A DNA stretch of 37,581 nucleotides from SIG459 sp045538735 (lineage in GTDB: Bacteria > Bacillota > Clostridia > Oscillospirales > Oscillospiraceae): positions 1-37,581 of the forward strand of contig JAZSRY010000019.1 of the NCBI GenBank assembly GCA_045538735.1, in the 5' to 3' direction. The translations under genes were made by a program, and so were the position numbers. This document shows positions 1-9,064 of the stretch, piece after piece (position 1 is the stretch's first letter; the number at the start of each line of letters is the position of its first letter). The notes under the pieces were generated by a model. It was not told the origin of the DNA, did not search any database, and saw nothing but the letters and a program-made list of their open reading frames with translations.

Positions 1-3000
1 AGCCTGCGATGCCTTCAGCCACCAGGCCCTTGTAGATAGTGTTGTACTCCTCGGTGGTACCGATAACGGGAGTACCATCCTTCAGGATACCGAAGAAGCC
101 GTTCGAATTGATGCCCTGGTACTCAACGCCGCCCATGACCAGCAGACCGCCGGGTTCGCCGGTGGACATGTTGAAGCCTGCACCATTGGTGCTGACGATA
201 ACATTGTAGTTGGGGATATAATCCGCGCTCTCAGGATTGCCGTATCTTTCCTGTGCAGCATTTGCCTGATCAATAACGCGCTGCATCTCCCATCCCTTGC
301 TGGGATCTGCGTCATTGTAGTTTGCGAAGACGTGAACATCAGGTCTGGTAACATCTGCGGTAGCGATGTAGTAGACAATCTGCTTGCCTTCGTCATTGGT
401 TGCTTTCTTGATTTCCTGAGTGATACCGGGAGCCAGCACAGAATAAGTGCTGGAGAATACCTCGTAATAGGGGTTTCCGGTGTTTTCTACATAGTCACCT
501 GCCAGCTTGCAGACATAATCTGCAAATGCATAGCAAACTGCCTTTCTCAGGGTATCCAGATCGTCGGAATTGAGTTCTCTGGTTCCTTCCAGAGTTGCAA
601 TCACCTTATTGCTGGTGTATGCAGCGTATACAGCATCGCGGATTGCATTGCGGGTGCTTACGCCGTCCAGACGGTTCTTCAGGAAGAATTCAGCGCGATC
701 TACGTCATCCAGATCTGCGGTGAAATATGCATTCATAACGGAAACGAGGTCGCCTTCCTCATAACCCTGCTTCTGCAGAGTGGTCATGATATACAGAGCA
801 TCCAGGTCACCGTCAACGTCCAGTTTGCTCATAGAGGGCAGACCGGCCTGATCGGGAACTGCAAGCAGGTATTTTGCGCCAATTTCAGCGACCATCTCTT
901 CCAGAGTGCCGCTAACGCCCATAGCGTCGGAGAACTCAAGAAGGTCGACAAGGTCACCGGCCCAACCGGCTACGTCAGCATGGTTAACGCCAAACTTATT
1001 ATGATAGGTAATGTCCATTGTACCAAACAAATGGCCAATGTCGGATGCATCACCGTTGGGAAGAATCAAATTCTTGAGCTTCTTCAAGCTGCCAACAGAG
1101 ATCATCTGGTCAATGGTTTCGACCTGAGAGTTGACCTCGTCTTCCATGCTGCTGACATACTTGGCAAAGTCAGGATCTTCATAACCTGCCATAATGCCCC
1201 AGGAACCGGAGTTATAACGCTCAACGCCGGTACGGATGTACTTGATCATCAGATCCAGAGGATCCTTGCCGGGGTTCTCCTGCACATACATGTTTGCCAG
1301 TGTCTCCAGCATACCCAGAGTCTCCATCAGCGTCTCATAATCGCTGATGCTGGGAACTTCCAGTGCAGGAACATCCACACGGGTAGAATAACCGCAGAGC
1401 GTGCAGCGCTCGTAGTCACCCCAACCGGGTTTACTATAGGTGGGCTGCTTTGCGGCAACCTGAATAATATCATGCTCCAGTGCGGGAATTTCTTCGCGGC
1501 CGCTGAGAGTCTTGCGGCAGACAGAGCAATAAGTACCTGAAGTTATACCGGGAATTTCGCACATTGCGGGCTCATCGAAGCTCTCTACTTCAGTGTGGCC
1601 CAGTGCAGAAACAACATTCTGCTTGACCAAGATATTGCCGCAATCAGGACACCACTGACCCTCTGTAAGGCCGGTGTTCTCGCAATCAGGTTCAACTGCC
1701 GGAATGACCGTTTCATTATGGCCATTAGCGGGAACTTCTTCCTGCTTGACCAGAACTTCGTCACAGACAGAGCAGTGCTTGCCTTCGGTAAGACCGGTGT
1801 TTACGCAGTCGGGAGCAACCGCTGCGTCAACAACTTCAGTGTGACCAAGTGCGGGAACAACGTTCTGCTTAACCAGTACTTCGTCACAGACAGAGCAGTG
1901 CTTGCCTTCTGTCAGACCGGTGTTTACGCAGTCGGGAGCAACCGCTGCATCAACAACTTCAGTGTGACCCAGAGCAGGAACAACGTTCTGCTTGGTCAGA
2001 ACTTCGTCACAGACAGAGCAGTGCTTGCCTTCTGTCAGACCGGTGTTTACGCAGTCGGGAGCGACTGCAGCATCAACAACTTCAGTGTGACCCAGGGCGG
2101 GAACTTCTTCCTGCTTGGTAAACACTTCACCGCAGCGATCGCAGTGCTCGCCTTCGGTCAGACCGGTGCTGACACAATCGGGAGCGATTGCAGCGTCGGT
2201 AACCGCATTATGGCCCAGAGCATTCTTCAGTTTGATGCCGCAAACAGAACAGTTCTGAGGCTCGGTGCAAGTTGCTTCATCGCCGTCGGTGTGACCCTTT
2301 GCGGGGATCACGCCCATGCCTTCAGTATAGTCACAGCGGCTGCAGTGTGCGCCTGCCTGATGACCGGGCTCGGTGCAAGTTGCGGGAACTTCATTGTCAC
2401 GGATCATATCATGACCCAATGCTTCAACCAGTTCGGCTCCACAAACAGTGCAGATCTGGTTTGTAGTACAGGTAGCCTTCTCACCTTCGGTGTGACCCAG
2501 GGCGGGAACTTCTTCCTGCTTAACCAGTACTTCGCCGCAAACGGAGCAGTGCTTGCCTTCGGTCAGACCGGTGTTTACGCAGTCGGGAGCAACCGCAGCG
2601 TCAACAACTTCAGTGTGACCAAGTGCGGGAACAACTTCCTGCTTAACCAGTACTTCGTCACAGACAGAGCAGTGCTTGCCTTCGGTCAGACCGGTGTTTA
2701 CGCAGTCGGGAGCAACCGCTGCGTCAACAACTTCAGTGTGACCAAGTGCGGGAACCACTTCCTGCTTGGTAAACACTTCACCGCAGCGACCACAGTGTGC
2801 GCCTTCTGTCAGACCAGTTGTGGTACAAGTAGCTGCAACAGCTGCGTCAACCACTTCGATGTGACCCAGAGCGGGTACTTCTTCCTGAGCAACCAGCACT
2901 TCATTACATACAGAGCAGTGCTCGCCTTCGGTCAAACCGGTTGCGGTACAAGTAGCTGCAACAGCTGCGTCGATCACTTCGGTGTGACCCAGGGCAGGCA

Positions 3001-5740
3001 CAGCCAACTCATCGCATTTTGTACATGGCACTCCGGTGGTGCAAGTAGCTTTAGCATCAGGGTCAACAGGCGTATGACCAAGTGCATCAACTACTTTCTC
3101 TTCCGTATGACCACAGTTTACGGTGTCCTTACAAACGAGTTCGTTAAGACCGGGATTTACGCAATCGGGTGCCTTAATCTCATGCGTATCGAAAACATGG
3201 TTACACGCAGTTTTATTCCATTTACCATTGGAATACTCGTATGTACCGGCAACTACGCCAGTATCTACCACAGAGCCGTCAGCATTCTTAAGCTGAGGAT
3301 TGGTCAGCGGGATTTCATCATATCCCGTATTCTGTACCAACTGGTGGCTTATCTTCTGCGTGCCGGGCTTCATTTTGATTACAGCGCCCTCAACAGCAGA
3401 AATATCAGCTCCGCCTGCTGTAGTATAGAGATAACCAGCAGATGCGTCCACGGTGCCCTTTACAATGATCTTGGCATCTACCAGGTCCGCTTCTGTACGG
3501 GTATATGTTCTACCGGGTGCATAGATAACCGGGGCCAGCTTTTTATTTGCTTGTGAGAATACATAATTTCCCCACTGATCAGCATCGTAAACATAGATGT
3601 TGATGCCATTGCCTATTTTACAGCTTGCATCCTCGGCAACGGTAATCTGGGAGCCGGGCAGGAAAGCTACATCCTGATTCAGGGTAATAGTTCCGCTCTG
3701 AACATTAACAGTCATATTGCTGTTGATGCCAAGATCATAATTCTTGGAATTGATGGAGGAGGTACCAACGCTCAGATTGACAGAAGAGACTGTGAGGTCA
3801 CCGTAACTGTCAATAATCAGTCGGTCCGTAGCGCCATCGTAACGCTTGATTACATAGCCACTTGTCAGGTTGAACATGGCGCCGCTTTTTGCAATAAACG
3901 CCACCGCAGAACCAAAGTCCGAGTTGGACATGTAAACCGTGGTATACGCGTATTCCTTTGCGCCACTATAGATGGTCATAGGAACTTCAATGTTCTGGAT
4001 ATAGTACTGAGAAATGGGGAACACGCCGTTATCCATATCCGTACTCTGGCTGCCGCCGCGGAAGTCGGCGATCTGGAACATTTCGTAAACCGACGCGCCG
4101 CTATTAGCGATAACAGTACCGGAACCGGTAATAAAACCGTAGGCATACAGTGCGCCGCCATCGTTGACCGTAATGGAGCTGTTACCCTCCATTCTCACAA
4201 AGCTGACACTTCCTGTAGGTGCACCGCCAAAGTTCTTGGAACCCTGGGCATAAGAATGCTTGGCAGAAAGGCTAACAGCGCCATTGATGGTCAGATTTGC
4301 ACCGTCTGCCAGAGTCAGTGTCCGGAAGGCAGTGGGTTTTGTATTGCCCTCCACACCAACTGCCTGGGTAGTGTACATGGTGTTCGCTGCATCAAAGGGA
4401 ATCAGCAGGGTAACACCGGCGGGGATGGTGTAGTTGCCCGCAGGCAGGGTTGCGTTGTTCATCAGAACCAGCGTTTTGTTGTTGGCATCTGCAGCTGCAG
4501 CAGCGGCAGCATCGTTCAGATTATCAAACAGCTTACTGGAACCGACCTGATAGTATTCGAGCTTGCTAAGACCAAGCAGGCCGGAGTTCTGGCTCTTGGA
4601 GCTGGCTGCTCCCATTGCAAACCAGGGGGCTCCTCCGTTGCTTGCAAAAGCAGCTCGGACCGTCATATCTGCTGTGGGCGTCAGTGTATAGGTTGCTGCA
4701 GTAGAGAGAATGGTTCCATTCTCGTCAATCCAGCCCAAGAAGGTACTGCCATTAGCAGTAGCCTTCAGTTCTGCACCAGCGGCGAGAATGTCTACATTAT
4801 CACCGGCTGCTACAGTAGTACCGTCCACCGTAACATTGCCCACCGCGCTGTCATACTGGAAAGTAACTTTGGAGGATCCACTTGCGGCCTCACAAGTAAA
4901 GTTATTCATCACCAGCTTGTTGGTGGTACCATTCTTTGCCGTAGTAATAGTAATCGTGAAGGAACCTCCTGCCGGTAAAGCCTTACTAAAGCTACCGGAA
5001 GTACCTGTATACTTGGTCCCGTCGATCTTTAACTCATTGACGGAAGAAGCCGTCCAGTCGAAGGAAACCGTCGCCGTACTGCCACTTGCATTTGTAACAG
5101 TAATGGTGGCAGTCTTTGCGCTTGCACCAATACCCAAAAAGCCACTACTGCCCTTAGCTGTAACAGTAACAGCCCCATTGGACATTGAGTTGTCAGAAGC
5201 GCCACTTACATTGACACTCACGCCAGTAATAGGCGTATGGTTACCGGAAGCCGCCTTCATCAGGACAAACATAGGCTTAAAGATATCCGCAAAACGAACA
5301 TAGAGTTCTACGTCTGAGTTAGCCAGAACGTATTCTGCGTCCGTTTCGGGTACTTCTTCTGCCATTGCTTCGATCTGAGAGATCTCACTAATGGTAGGCT
5401 TCTGGACAGACCAGGGCTGTGCATTGATGGCCTGGCGGATCTCGTCGTCAGTCATTTCAGCGGTAACGCCAAACTGAGCCAGAACGGCATTGATCCGAGC
5501 CACCAGTTCCTTAGCCAGTTCAGAAGAATCTTCTGTCTGCTCAGGCTCACTCGTTGTTTCGATAGTCTCAGGTTCCAAGGTTACTGTTTCTTCAATAACC
5601 GGATCCTCAGACACGATTATTTCTTCCTCATGGATGTGGACATCATCTTCCGTTGCAAGTGCCTGAAGGGGCAACACGGAGAAGATCATAACCAGCACCA
5701 GCAAGAAAGAAGCCAATCGCTTCAATCCATATTTATGCAT
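1..5740 (-). CDS. Giant secreted surface protein: InlB-like and beta-rich N-terminus, CxxC repeats, NAGPA-like phosphodiester glycosidase domain (C-terminus cut by window)
   Basis: An open frame of 1,913 codons runs off the left edge. The ATG at 5740 follows GGAGGA with good spacing. Residues 1-29 form a signal peptide (MHKYGLKRLASFLLVLVM.., cleavage near LQALA). An acidic Glu/Thr-rich stretch follows, then an InlB-like repeat (about residues 290-370, with a FLGW..ENG....Y.LTPTADMTVRAAF pattern). A beta-rich region (about 400-830) with many SGAMFNL/NSGASVY-type strands suggests a beta-helix. About 16 CxxC repeats span roughly 845-1460. After them comes a domain with GHLFGTMDITYHN and ADVAGWAGDLVDL. 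The last visible 150 residues (LAPGITQEI, VYYIATADVTRPDVHVFANY, GVEYQGINSNGFFGILKDG) resemble NAGPA-type phosphodiester glycosidases (PF09992). The protein is exported and probably wall-associated. The substrate is unknown, and any anchor would lie outside the window. It is the last visible gene on the strand of the glycan cluster. Confidence 0.85.
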   Translation of the reverse strand, partial: MHKYGLKRLASFLLVLVMIFSVLPLQALATEDDVHIHEEEIIVSEDPVIEETVTLEPETIETTSEPEQTEDSSELAKELVARINAVLAQFGVTAEMTDDEIRQAINAQPWSVQKPTISEISQIEAMAEEVPETDAEYVLANSDVELYVRFADIFKPMFVLMKAASGNHTPITGVSVNVSGASDNSMSNGAVTVTAKGSSGFLGIGASAKTATITVTNASGSTATVSFDWTASSVNELKIDGTKYTGTSGSFSKALPAGGSFTITITTAKNGTTNKLVMNNFTCEAASGSSKVTFQYDSAVGNVTVDGTTVAAGDNVDILAAGAELKATANGSTFLGWIDENGTILSTAATYTLTPTADMTVRAAFASNGGAPWFAMGAASSKSQNSGLLGLSKLEYYQVGSSKLFDNLNDAAAAAAADANNKTLVLMNNATLPAGNYTIPAGVTLLIPFDAANTMYTTQAVGVEGNTKPTAFRTLTLADGANLTINGAVSLSAKHSYAQGSKNFGGAPTGSVSFVRMEGNSSITVNDGGALYAYGFITGSGTVIANSGASVYEMFQIADFRGGSQSTDMDNGVFPISQYYIQNIEVPMTIYSGAKEYAYTTVYMSNSDFGSAVAFIAKSGAMFNLTSGYVIKRYDGATDRLIIDSYGDLTVSSVNLSVGTSSINSKNYDLGINSNMTVNVQSGTITLNQDVAFLPGSQITVAEDASCKIGNGINIYVYDADQWGNYVFSQANKKLAPVIYAPGRTYTRTEADLVDAKIIVKGTVDASAGYLYTTAGGADISAVEGAVIKMKPGTQKISHQLVQNTGYDEIPLTNPQLKNADGSVVDTGVVAGTYEYSNGKWNKTACNHVFDTHEIKAPDCVNPGLNELVCKDTVNCGHTEEKVVDALGHTPVDPDAKATCTTGVPCTKCDELAVPALGHTEVIDAAVAATCTATGLTEGEHCSVCNEVLVAQEEVPALGHIEVVDAAVAATCTTTGLTEGAHCGRCGEVFTKQEVVPALGHTEVVDAAVAPDCVNTGLTEGKHCSVCDEVLVKQEVVPALGHTEVVDAAVAPDCVNTGLTEGKHCSVCGEVLVKQEEVPALGHTEGEKATCTTNQICTVCGAELVEALGHDMIRDNEVPATCTEPGHQAGAHCSRCDYTEGMGVIPAKGHTDGDEATCTEPQNCSVCGIKLKNALGHNAVTDAAIAPDCVSTGLTEGEHCDRCGEVFTKQEEVPALGHTEVVDAAVAPDCVNTGLTEGKHCSVCDEVLTKQNVVPALGHTEVVDAAVAPDCVNTGLTEGKHCSVCDEVLVKQNVVPALGHTEVVDAAVAPDCVNTGLTEGKHCSVCDEVLVKQEEVPANGHNETVIPAVEPDCENTGLTEGQWCPDCGNILVKQNVVSALGHTEVESFDEPAMCEIPGITSGTYCSVCRKTLSGREEIPALEHDIIQVAAKQPTYSKPGWGDYERCTLCGYSTRVDVPALEVPSISDYETLMETLGMLETLANMYVQENPGKDPLDLMIKYIRTGVERYNSGSWGIMAGYEDPDFAKYVSSMEDEVNSQVETIDQMISVGSLKKLKNLILPNGDASDIGHLFGTMDITYHNKFGVNHADVAGWAGDLVDLLEFSDAMGVSGTLEEMVAEIGAKYLLAVPDQAGLPSMSKLDVDGDLDALYIMTTLQKQGYEEGDLVSVMNAYFTADLDDVDRAEFFLKNRLDGVSTRNAIRDAVYAAYTSNKVIATLEGTRELNSDDLDTLRKAVCYAFADYVCKLAGDYVENTGNPYYEVFSSTYSVLAPGITQEIKKATNDEGKQIVYYIATADVTRPDVHVFANYNDADPSKGWEMQRVIDQANAAQERYGNPESADYIPNYNVIVSTNGAGFNMSTGEPGGLLVMGGVEYQGINSNGFFGILKDGTPVIGTTEEYNTIYKGLVAEGIAG
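1365..3215 (-). repeat. Coding tandem repeats: about 16 CxxC units, best-conserved unit 41 aa / 123 bp
   Basis: Inside the giant surface gene, a unit of pattern TEVVDAAVAPDC..TGLTEG, then CSVC, then a VPALGH ending recurs. Four copies are nearly identical in protein and DNA and two more are close; degenerate copies lie at both ends. Two shorter variants of about 27 residues (TEGEKATC..NQICTVCG and TDGDEATC..PQNCSVCG) interrupt the array. Each unit keeps a single Cys, a CxxC pair and a terminal His. This could be a small disulfide or metal-binding module, but that is inference. Confidence 0.9.
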
Positions 5741-5814
5741 TGATTATTCCTCCTTAATCAGAATAGAAAATACATTTATAATTAAGTCCATTACGGACAA
5801 TTATACAAAGTTTT

Positions 5815-6366
5815 TTAGTTGTTCGGTACAAATCGGGGATCTTCATAGAACTGAACAATAATATCATTCACCCGCTCCTGCAGGGCGTTCAGCTTGTTAA
5901 AATCCTCAGGTGTCCAGTTGCCGTTGGTGTACTCTTCAACATGCACACACACGACGAGCTCCCCTGCTTCCTCATGATTCAAAACACCAAGGGGGAAACC
6001 ATCATCACCGGAAGCGCTGATAGTAAATCGGAACAGAACCAATTCTTCTCCGGTGAAATTAGTAGTGAAAGTAATCATCTGACCGTCATTTATGTTTTCA
6101 TAGGTCACCGACACCTCATTTTCCAGTTCGGCAGGATAGTTCAGTACAATGTAGTTGGTGGGAAGCGGAACCACAGGGGCTTCAGGTTCTTCTTCCTGAT
6201 TGTCGCCGGGCTGTTCGTTGATAACAGGTTCACCAACAGTTGGTGGCACCGGAGCATCGGCTTTTTGCTGCCCGCACGCTGTGAACACCATCGCTATCAT
6301 TGCAATCGCTGCCACAAGCAGAATCAGCAACTTAGAATGCGACAATTTCTTTGTTGTGTTTTCCAT
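5815..6366 (-). CDS. Small secreted lipoprotein, unknown function
   Basis: A 183-residue protein with a charged N-terminus, a hydrophobic stretch (about 13-29) and a relaxed lipobox ending VFTAC, so Cys31 is the likely lipidated residue. A Pro/Glu-rich linker (about 35-70) follows, then a compact domain with TNYIVLNYPAEL, VTYENINDGQMITFTTN and a C-terminal helix. The ATG has AAGGAG about 10 bases upstream. I do not recognise the folded domain. It lies 59 bp after the glycosyltransferase gene and 74 bp before the giant surface gene, all on one strand, which suggests a role at the cell surface. The palindrome-like GTCCGTAATGGAC at 5788-5800 lies just downstream. Confidence 0.75.
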   Translation of the reverse strand: MENTTKKLSHSKLLILLVAAIAMIAMVFTACGQQKADAPVPPTVGEPVINEQPGDNQEEEPEAPVVPLPTNYIVLNYPAELENEVSVTYENINDGQMITFTTNFTGEELVLFRFTISASGDDGFPLGVLNHEEAGELVVCVHVEEYTNGNWTPEDFNKLNALQERVNDIIVQFYEDPRFVPNN

Positions 6367-6425
6367 AGGCTATATTCTCCTTCATTTAAGCAGTTATCTA
6401 TTATCAAACCGTTTATTTGCTATGA

Positions 6426-7220
6426 TTATTTTTCCTCATATGGACGCAGCTGGTTAAACCCGCGAATACCCCGGTTCATGTGTCTGATGATTTCTTTCAA
6501 CGGTACACCGGTCTTCCGGCTGGATTTTATAGCAAAATACCACTTTATCAGGTGTTTTGACGCCGGAAACGCACAGGCCACCATGGCACCCCGGTCATAG
6601 AAATACTTTCCGTGGAAACCGGAAAACCAGCTGGATGTGTCCTTAGCGCACCGCCCCAAAACATAATCATGGGAATAAACCCGCATGCCAGCGCGGAAGC
6701 AATCCCGAATCAAGATCGTATCCTCGCCGCTGCCGTAAATGCATCCGCCACCAAACAGGGTGGAAAAAGTCAGGCGGTTTCTGATTACCGCTTCCCTGCG
6801 GATTGCCATTCGAGCCGCGCCATATCGCAGGGAATTCCAAAGATGCACCCGCTGAACTTTGTTGCGCCGCTTATCAAACACTTCACCATTGCGGGTCATG
6901 TCTATGCCGAAAAATATCACATCCGCATCCGGAAACTGCCGAAACGCATCCAGAACGCCCTTCAGCTGACCATCGTAATAGACGATATCGTCATCCGCAA
7001 ACAGTAAAATATCTCCCTTTGCCAACTGCAAGGCCAAATTTCGGTTGATTCCCACACCTTTGGTATCGGTTGAAATCATCCGCACCTTCCCGTCAGAGCT
7101 TTCCTCATATCCACATTGCTCACATTGGTTGGCTATCACTGCGGCGGACTGAATATTCATTTTTTCCGACAGGGTTAAATCCTTTTGCCCCATAGTGGCA
7201 ACCAACACTTCTAAATTCAT
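6426..7220 (-). CDS. GT-A fold (family 2-like) glycosyltransferase
   Basis: A 264-residue protein starting MNLEVLVATMGQ. The ATG at 7220 is preceded by AGGAG; a longer frame exists upstream, but this start fits the site and the family's usual beginning. Visible features are a GVGINRNLAL segment, FADDDIVYY (DDD at 76-78, the metal and nucleotide-sugar motif), an FFGID segment and a GEDTILIRDCFRAG acceptor-side motif. No membrane helix is evident, so it is probably a cytoplasmic enzyme acting on a lipid-linked glycan. It begins 7 bp after the LicD stop codon, so the two are co-transcribed. Donor and acceptor sugars cannot be told from sequence. Confidence 0.85.
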   Translation of the reverse strand: MNLEVLVATMGQKDLTLSEKMNIQSAAVIANQCEQCGYEESSDGKVRMISTDTKGVGINRNLALQLAKGDILLFADDDIVYYDGQLKGVLDAFRQFPDADVIFFGIDMTRNGEVFDKRRNKVQRVHLWNSLRYGAARMAIRREAVIRNRLTFSTLFGGGCIYGSGEDTILIRDCFRAGMRVYSHDYVLGRCAKDTSSWFSGFHGKYFYDRGAMVACAFPASKHLIKWYFAIKSSRKTGVPLKEIIRHMNRGIRGFNQLRPYEEK

Positions 7221-7227
7221 ATATCTC

Positions 7228-8193
7228 CTATCTGATACTGCGTGTCTGTGTCTCAAAGGTCATGCCGTCCCGATATCCCTCATAATGCTCATAAGAACGC
7301 TTCAGATCTACCAAGATCGCATGTTGCTTACATCTACGCTCTTCCTCCGAAGGGAGCTTCATGTAATCACCGTAGAGAATCTTAAGCAGCGTGTCATACT
7401 GGCCGGGTATAGGGAATCTTCCAGCTTCAAACAGAGCTTGTGCTGTCTCTTCAAAACACGCAACAGGGTACACACTTTTTGAAAACTTAGATGCACCACC
7501 AAGGAAACTATGTACATAGTCCCCACAGTCACGGGGGCCTCTGACAATTCTATGAAATATTGATTTCGGCAGAAGCCGGCATATACCCATAAAAAGTTTT
7601 TTTAACTTACTATCTGTTATATACCCCTTCGCATAAAGGCCTTTTGCAATCACGACCTTTGAGCAGAAAAATTGCAGTAATCTTCCAAGCTTGCCGGCAT
7701 AGGCATTATCACAGGGAAAAATGTCTATATAAACCCCCTGATGGCTCAATGGATCCTTTGGATAATATTTCTCCAGACAAGTTGTCTCATTTAGACGCAA
7801 TTTTGAGAAAAACATGGGCCAGTGATCCGAAAACTCTCTCTGAAGGAAAAAGTGCTCCTGATCAATAACACCAGGCGCCTCATCTAAGAATCTTGTGTAA
7901 TCCTCACGGCGCATAATTATGTCCAGATCATCATCCCAGGGAATGAATCCCTTGTGCCGAACTGCACCCAAAAGTGTTCCGGCAAAGAGAAAATACGGTA
8001 TCTTCAGAACTTTACAAACCCGGTCAAACTCGCATAACATAATGTAGAGCGCCTCTTGGTGCTCTTTCAAAACAGCAAGTTCTCCCTGCTGTTTCAGTTC
8101 AATTACCTCTGTAACGATATTGGTTTTAACAGCTTGTCCGTCGGAAATACCGTCGGAAGTATAAAACTTACCAATGATTGCAATATTCTTCAT
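7228..8193 (-). CDS. LicD-family phospho-transferase with a GT4-like N-terminal leader
   Basis: A 321-residue protein. Residues 66-97 carry the LicD hallmark: FAGTLLGAVRHKGFIPWDDDLDI, with DDDLD at 87-91. LicD proteins belong to the nucleotidyltransferase-like superfamily and attach phosphocholine or similar phospho-groups to surface glycans such as teichoic acid or capsule. The LicD part appears to begin near residue 39 (ELAVLKEHQEALYIMLCEFD). Residues 1-32 (IAIIGKFYTSDGISDGQAVKT) instead resemble the start of GT4 glycosyltransferases, as if two genes had fused. GGGAGG lies 10 bases before the ATG, so the leader should be translated. It sits in the glycan cluster between two glycosyltransferases. 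Confidence 0.85.
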   Translation of the reverse strand: MKNIAIIGKFYTSDGISDGQAVKTNIVTEVIELKQQGELAVLKEHQEALYIMLCEFDRVCKVLKIPYFLFAGTLLGAVRHKGFIPWDDDLDIIMRREDYTRFLDEAPGVIDQEHFFLQREFSDHWPMFFSKLRLNETTCLEKYYPKDPLSHQGVYIDIFPCDNAYAGKLGRLLQFFCSKVVIAKGLYAKGYITDSKLKKLFMGICRLLPKSIFHRIVRGPRDCGDYVHSFLGGASKFSKSVYPVACFEETAQALFEAGRFPIPGQYDTLLKILYGDYMKLPSEEERRCKQHAILVDLKRSYEHYEGYRDGMTFETQTRSIR

Positions 8194-8239
8194 ACTTCAA
8201 TGGCCTCCCAGAACCATCTCTGCATTTCTCAAAGATTCT

Positions 8240-9022
8240 TCATCTGTATTTACGCATATATTTCTTTAATCCGGCCACAGTGTAGCACATAAAGAGGTAT
8301 ATGGCTCTGTATAATGGTAGTTTAAGATAATCTCTGTAAATCCTCCACCGATTACGGGCACTCTTCTTTTTGTCAAAAGATCTGGAGTTTTCAATGTACC
8401 TCCAATCCAGCAGAATGTCTGTACATCCCACAGCTTTGTTACCCTCTCGCAGCATATCTAATCCCAAAATATAGTCCTCATGATAAAAAGCTGTGTTAAA
8501 CATAATGCCTTTTACAATATCGCTACGAATTAGCATAGCCGAGCATTGAATAAAGTTCTCTTTTAAAATATCTTCAAATCTTGCTTCATCAGGAACTAAA
8601 TAGTCCGCTCTTACCTTATTACCATCAGCCCCAATGATCGCATAAGAGCAATAGCAAATATCTGCATTCATGCCAGCAATTCTATCTAGTTGGTGCTCCA
8701 GCTTTTCCGGGTGCCAAACATCATCGCTGTCCAAAAACGCAATATACTGTCCCTTTGACATTTCAATACCCCGGTTGCGAGTTTTTGCAACACCCATATT
8801 TTTTTCATTGACTACTAACTGAATTCTGGGATCACTTTGTGCGAATTCTGCGGCGATATCCCGGGAGTTGTCCGATGAACCATCGTCAATTACAAACAGT
8901 TCCCAATCAGTCACCGACTGGGATATAACTGATGAAATTGCTTCCCGTAAATAGGATGCTGCATTGTAAGCCGGCATGATAACAGAAACCAAGGGGCTTC
9001 GAATATTTTCTTCTGTGTGCAT
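8240..9022 (-). CDS. Family 2 glycosyltransferase
   Basis: A 260-residue protein with a complete GT2 N-terminal half: LVSVIMPAYNAASYLREAI (11-29), VIDDGSSDNS (44-53), KTRNRGI and FLDSDDVWHPEK (97-107, the DxD-like metal site). A GGGGGGAG ribosome site lies 9 bases before the ATG. The C-terminal part has WRYIENSRSF and a hydrophobic segment (about 236-250), which may give membrane association. It is placed directly after the initiating sugar transferase, so it probably adds the second sugar to the lipid-linked precursor. The exact sugar cannot be assigned. Confidence 0.9.
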   Translation of the reverse strand: MHTEENIRSPLVSVIMPAYNAASYLREAISSVISQSVTDWELFVIDDGSSDNSRDIAAEFAQSDPRIQLVVNEKNMGVAKTRNRGIEMSKGQYIAFLDSDDVWHPEKLEHQLDRIAGMNADICYCSYAIIGADGNKVRADYLVPDEARFEDILKENFIQCSAMLIRSDIVKGIMFNTAFYHEDYILGLDMLREGNKAVGCTDILLDWRYIENSRSFDKKKSARNRWRIYRDYLKLPLYRAIYLFMCYTVAGLKKYMRKYR

Positions 9023-9064
9023 TATTCGGTTCTCCCCCCTAATTACACGTTGTAGATGATTTCT

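Noticed and set aside
1595..2990. CRISPR-like array
   Set aside because: The repeats are in-frame 123-bp protein modules without unique spacers of constant length.
332..3556. Long plus-strand open frames (332-1540 and 1595-3556)
   Set aside because: They lie antisense to the giant minus-strand surface gene. Their repeats are mirror images of its CxxC array; they have no ribosome site and a biased composition.
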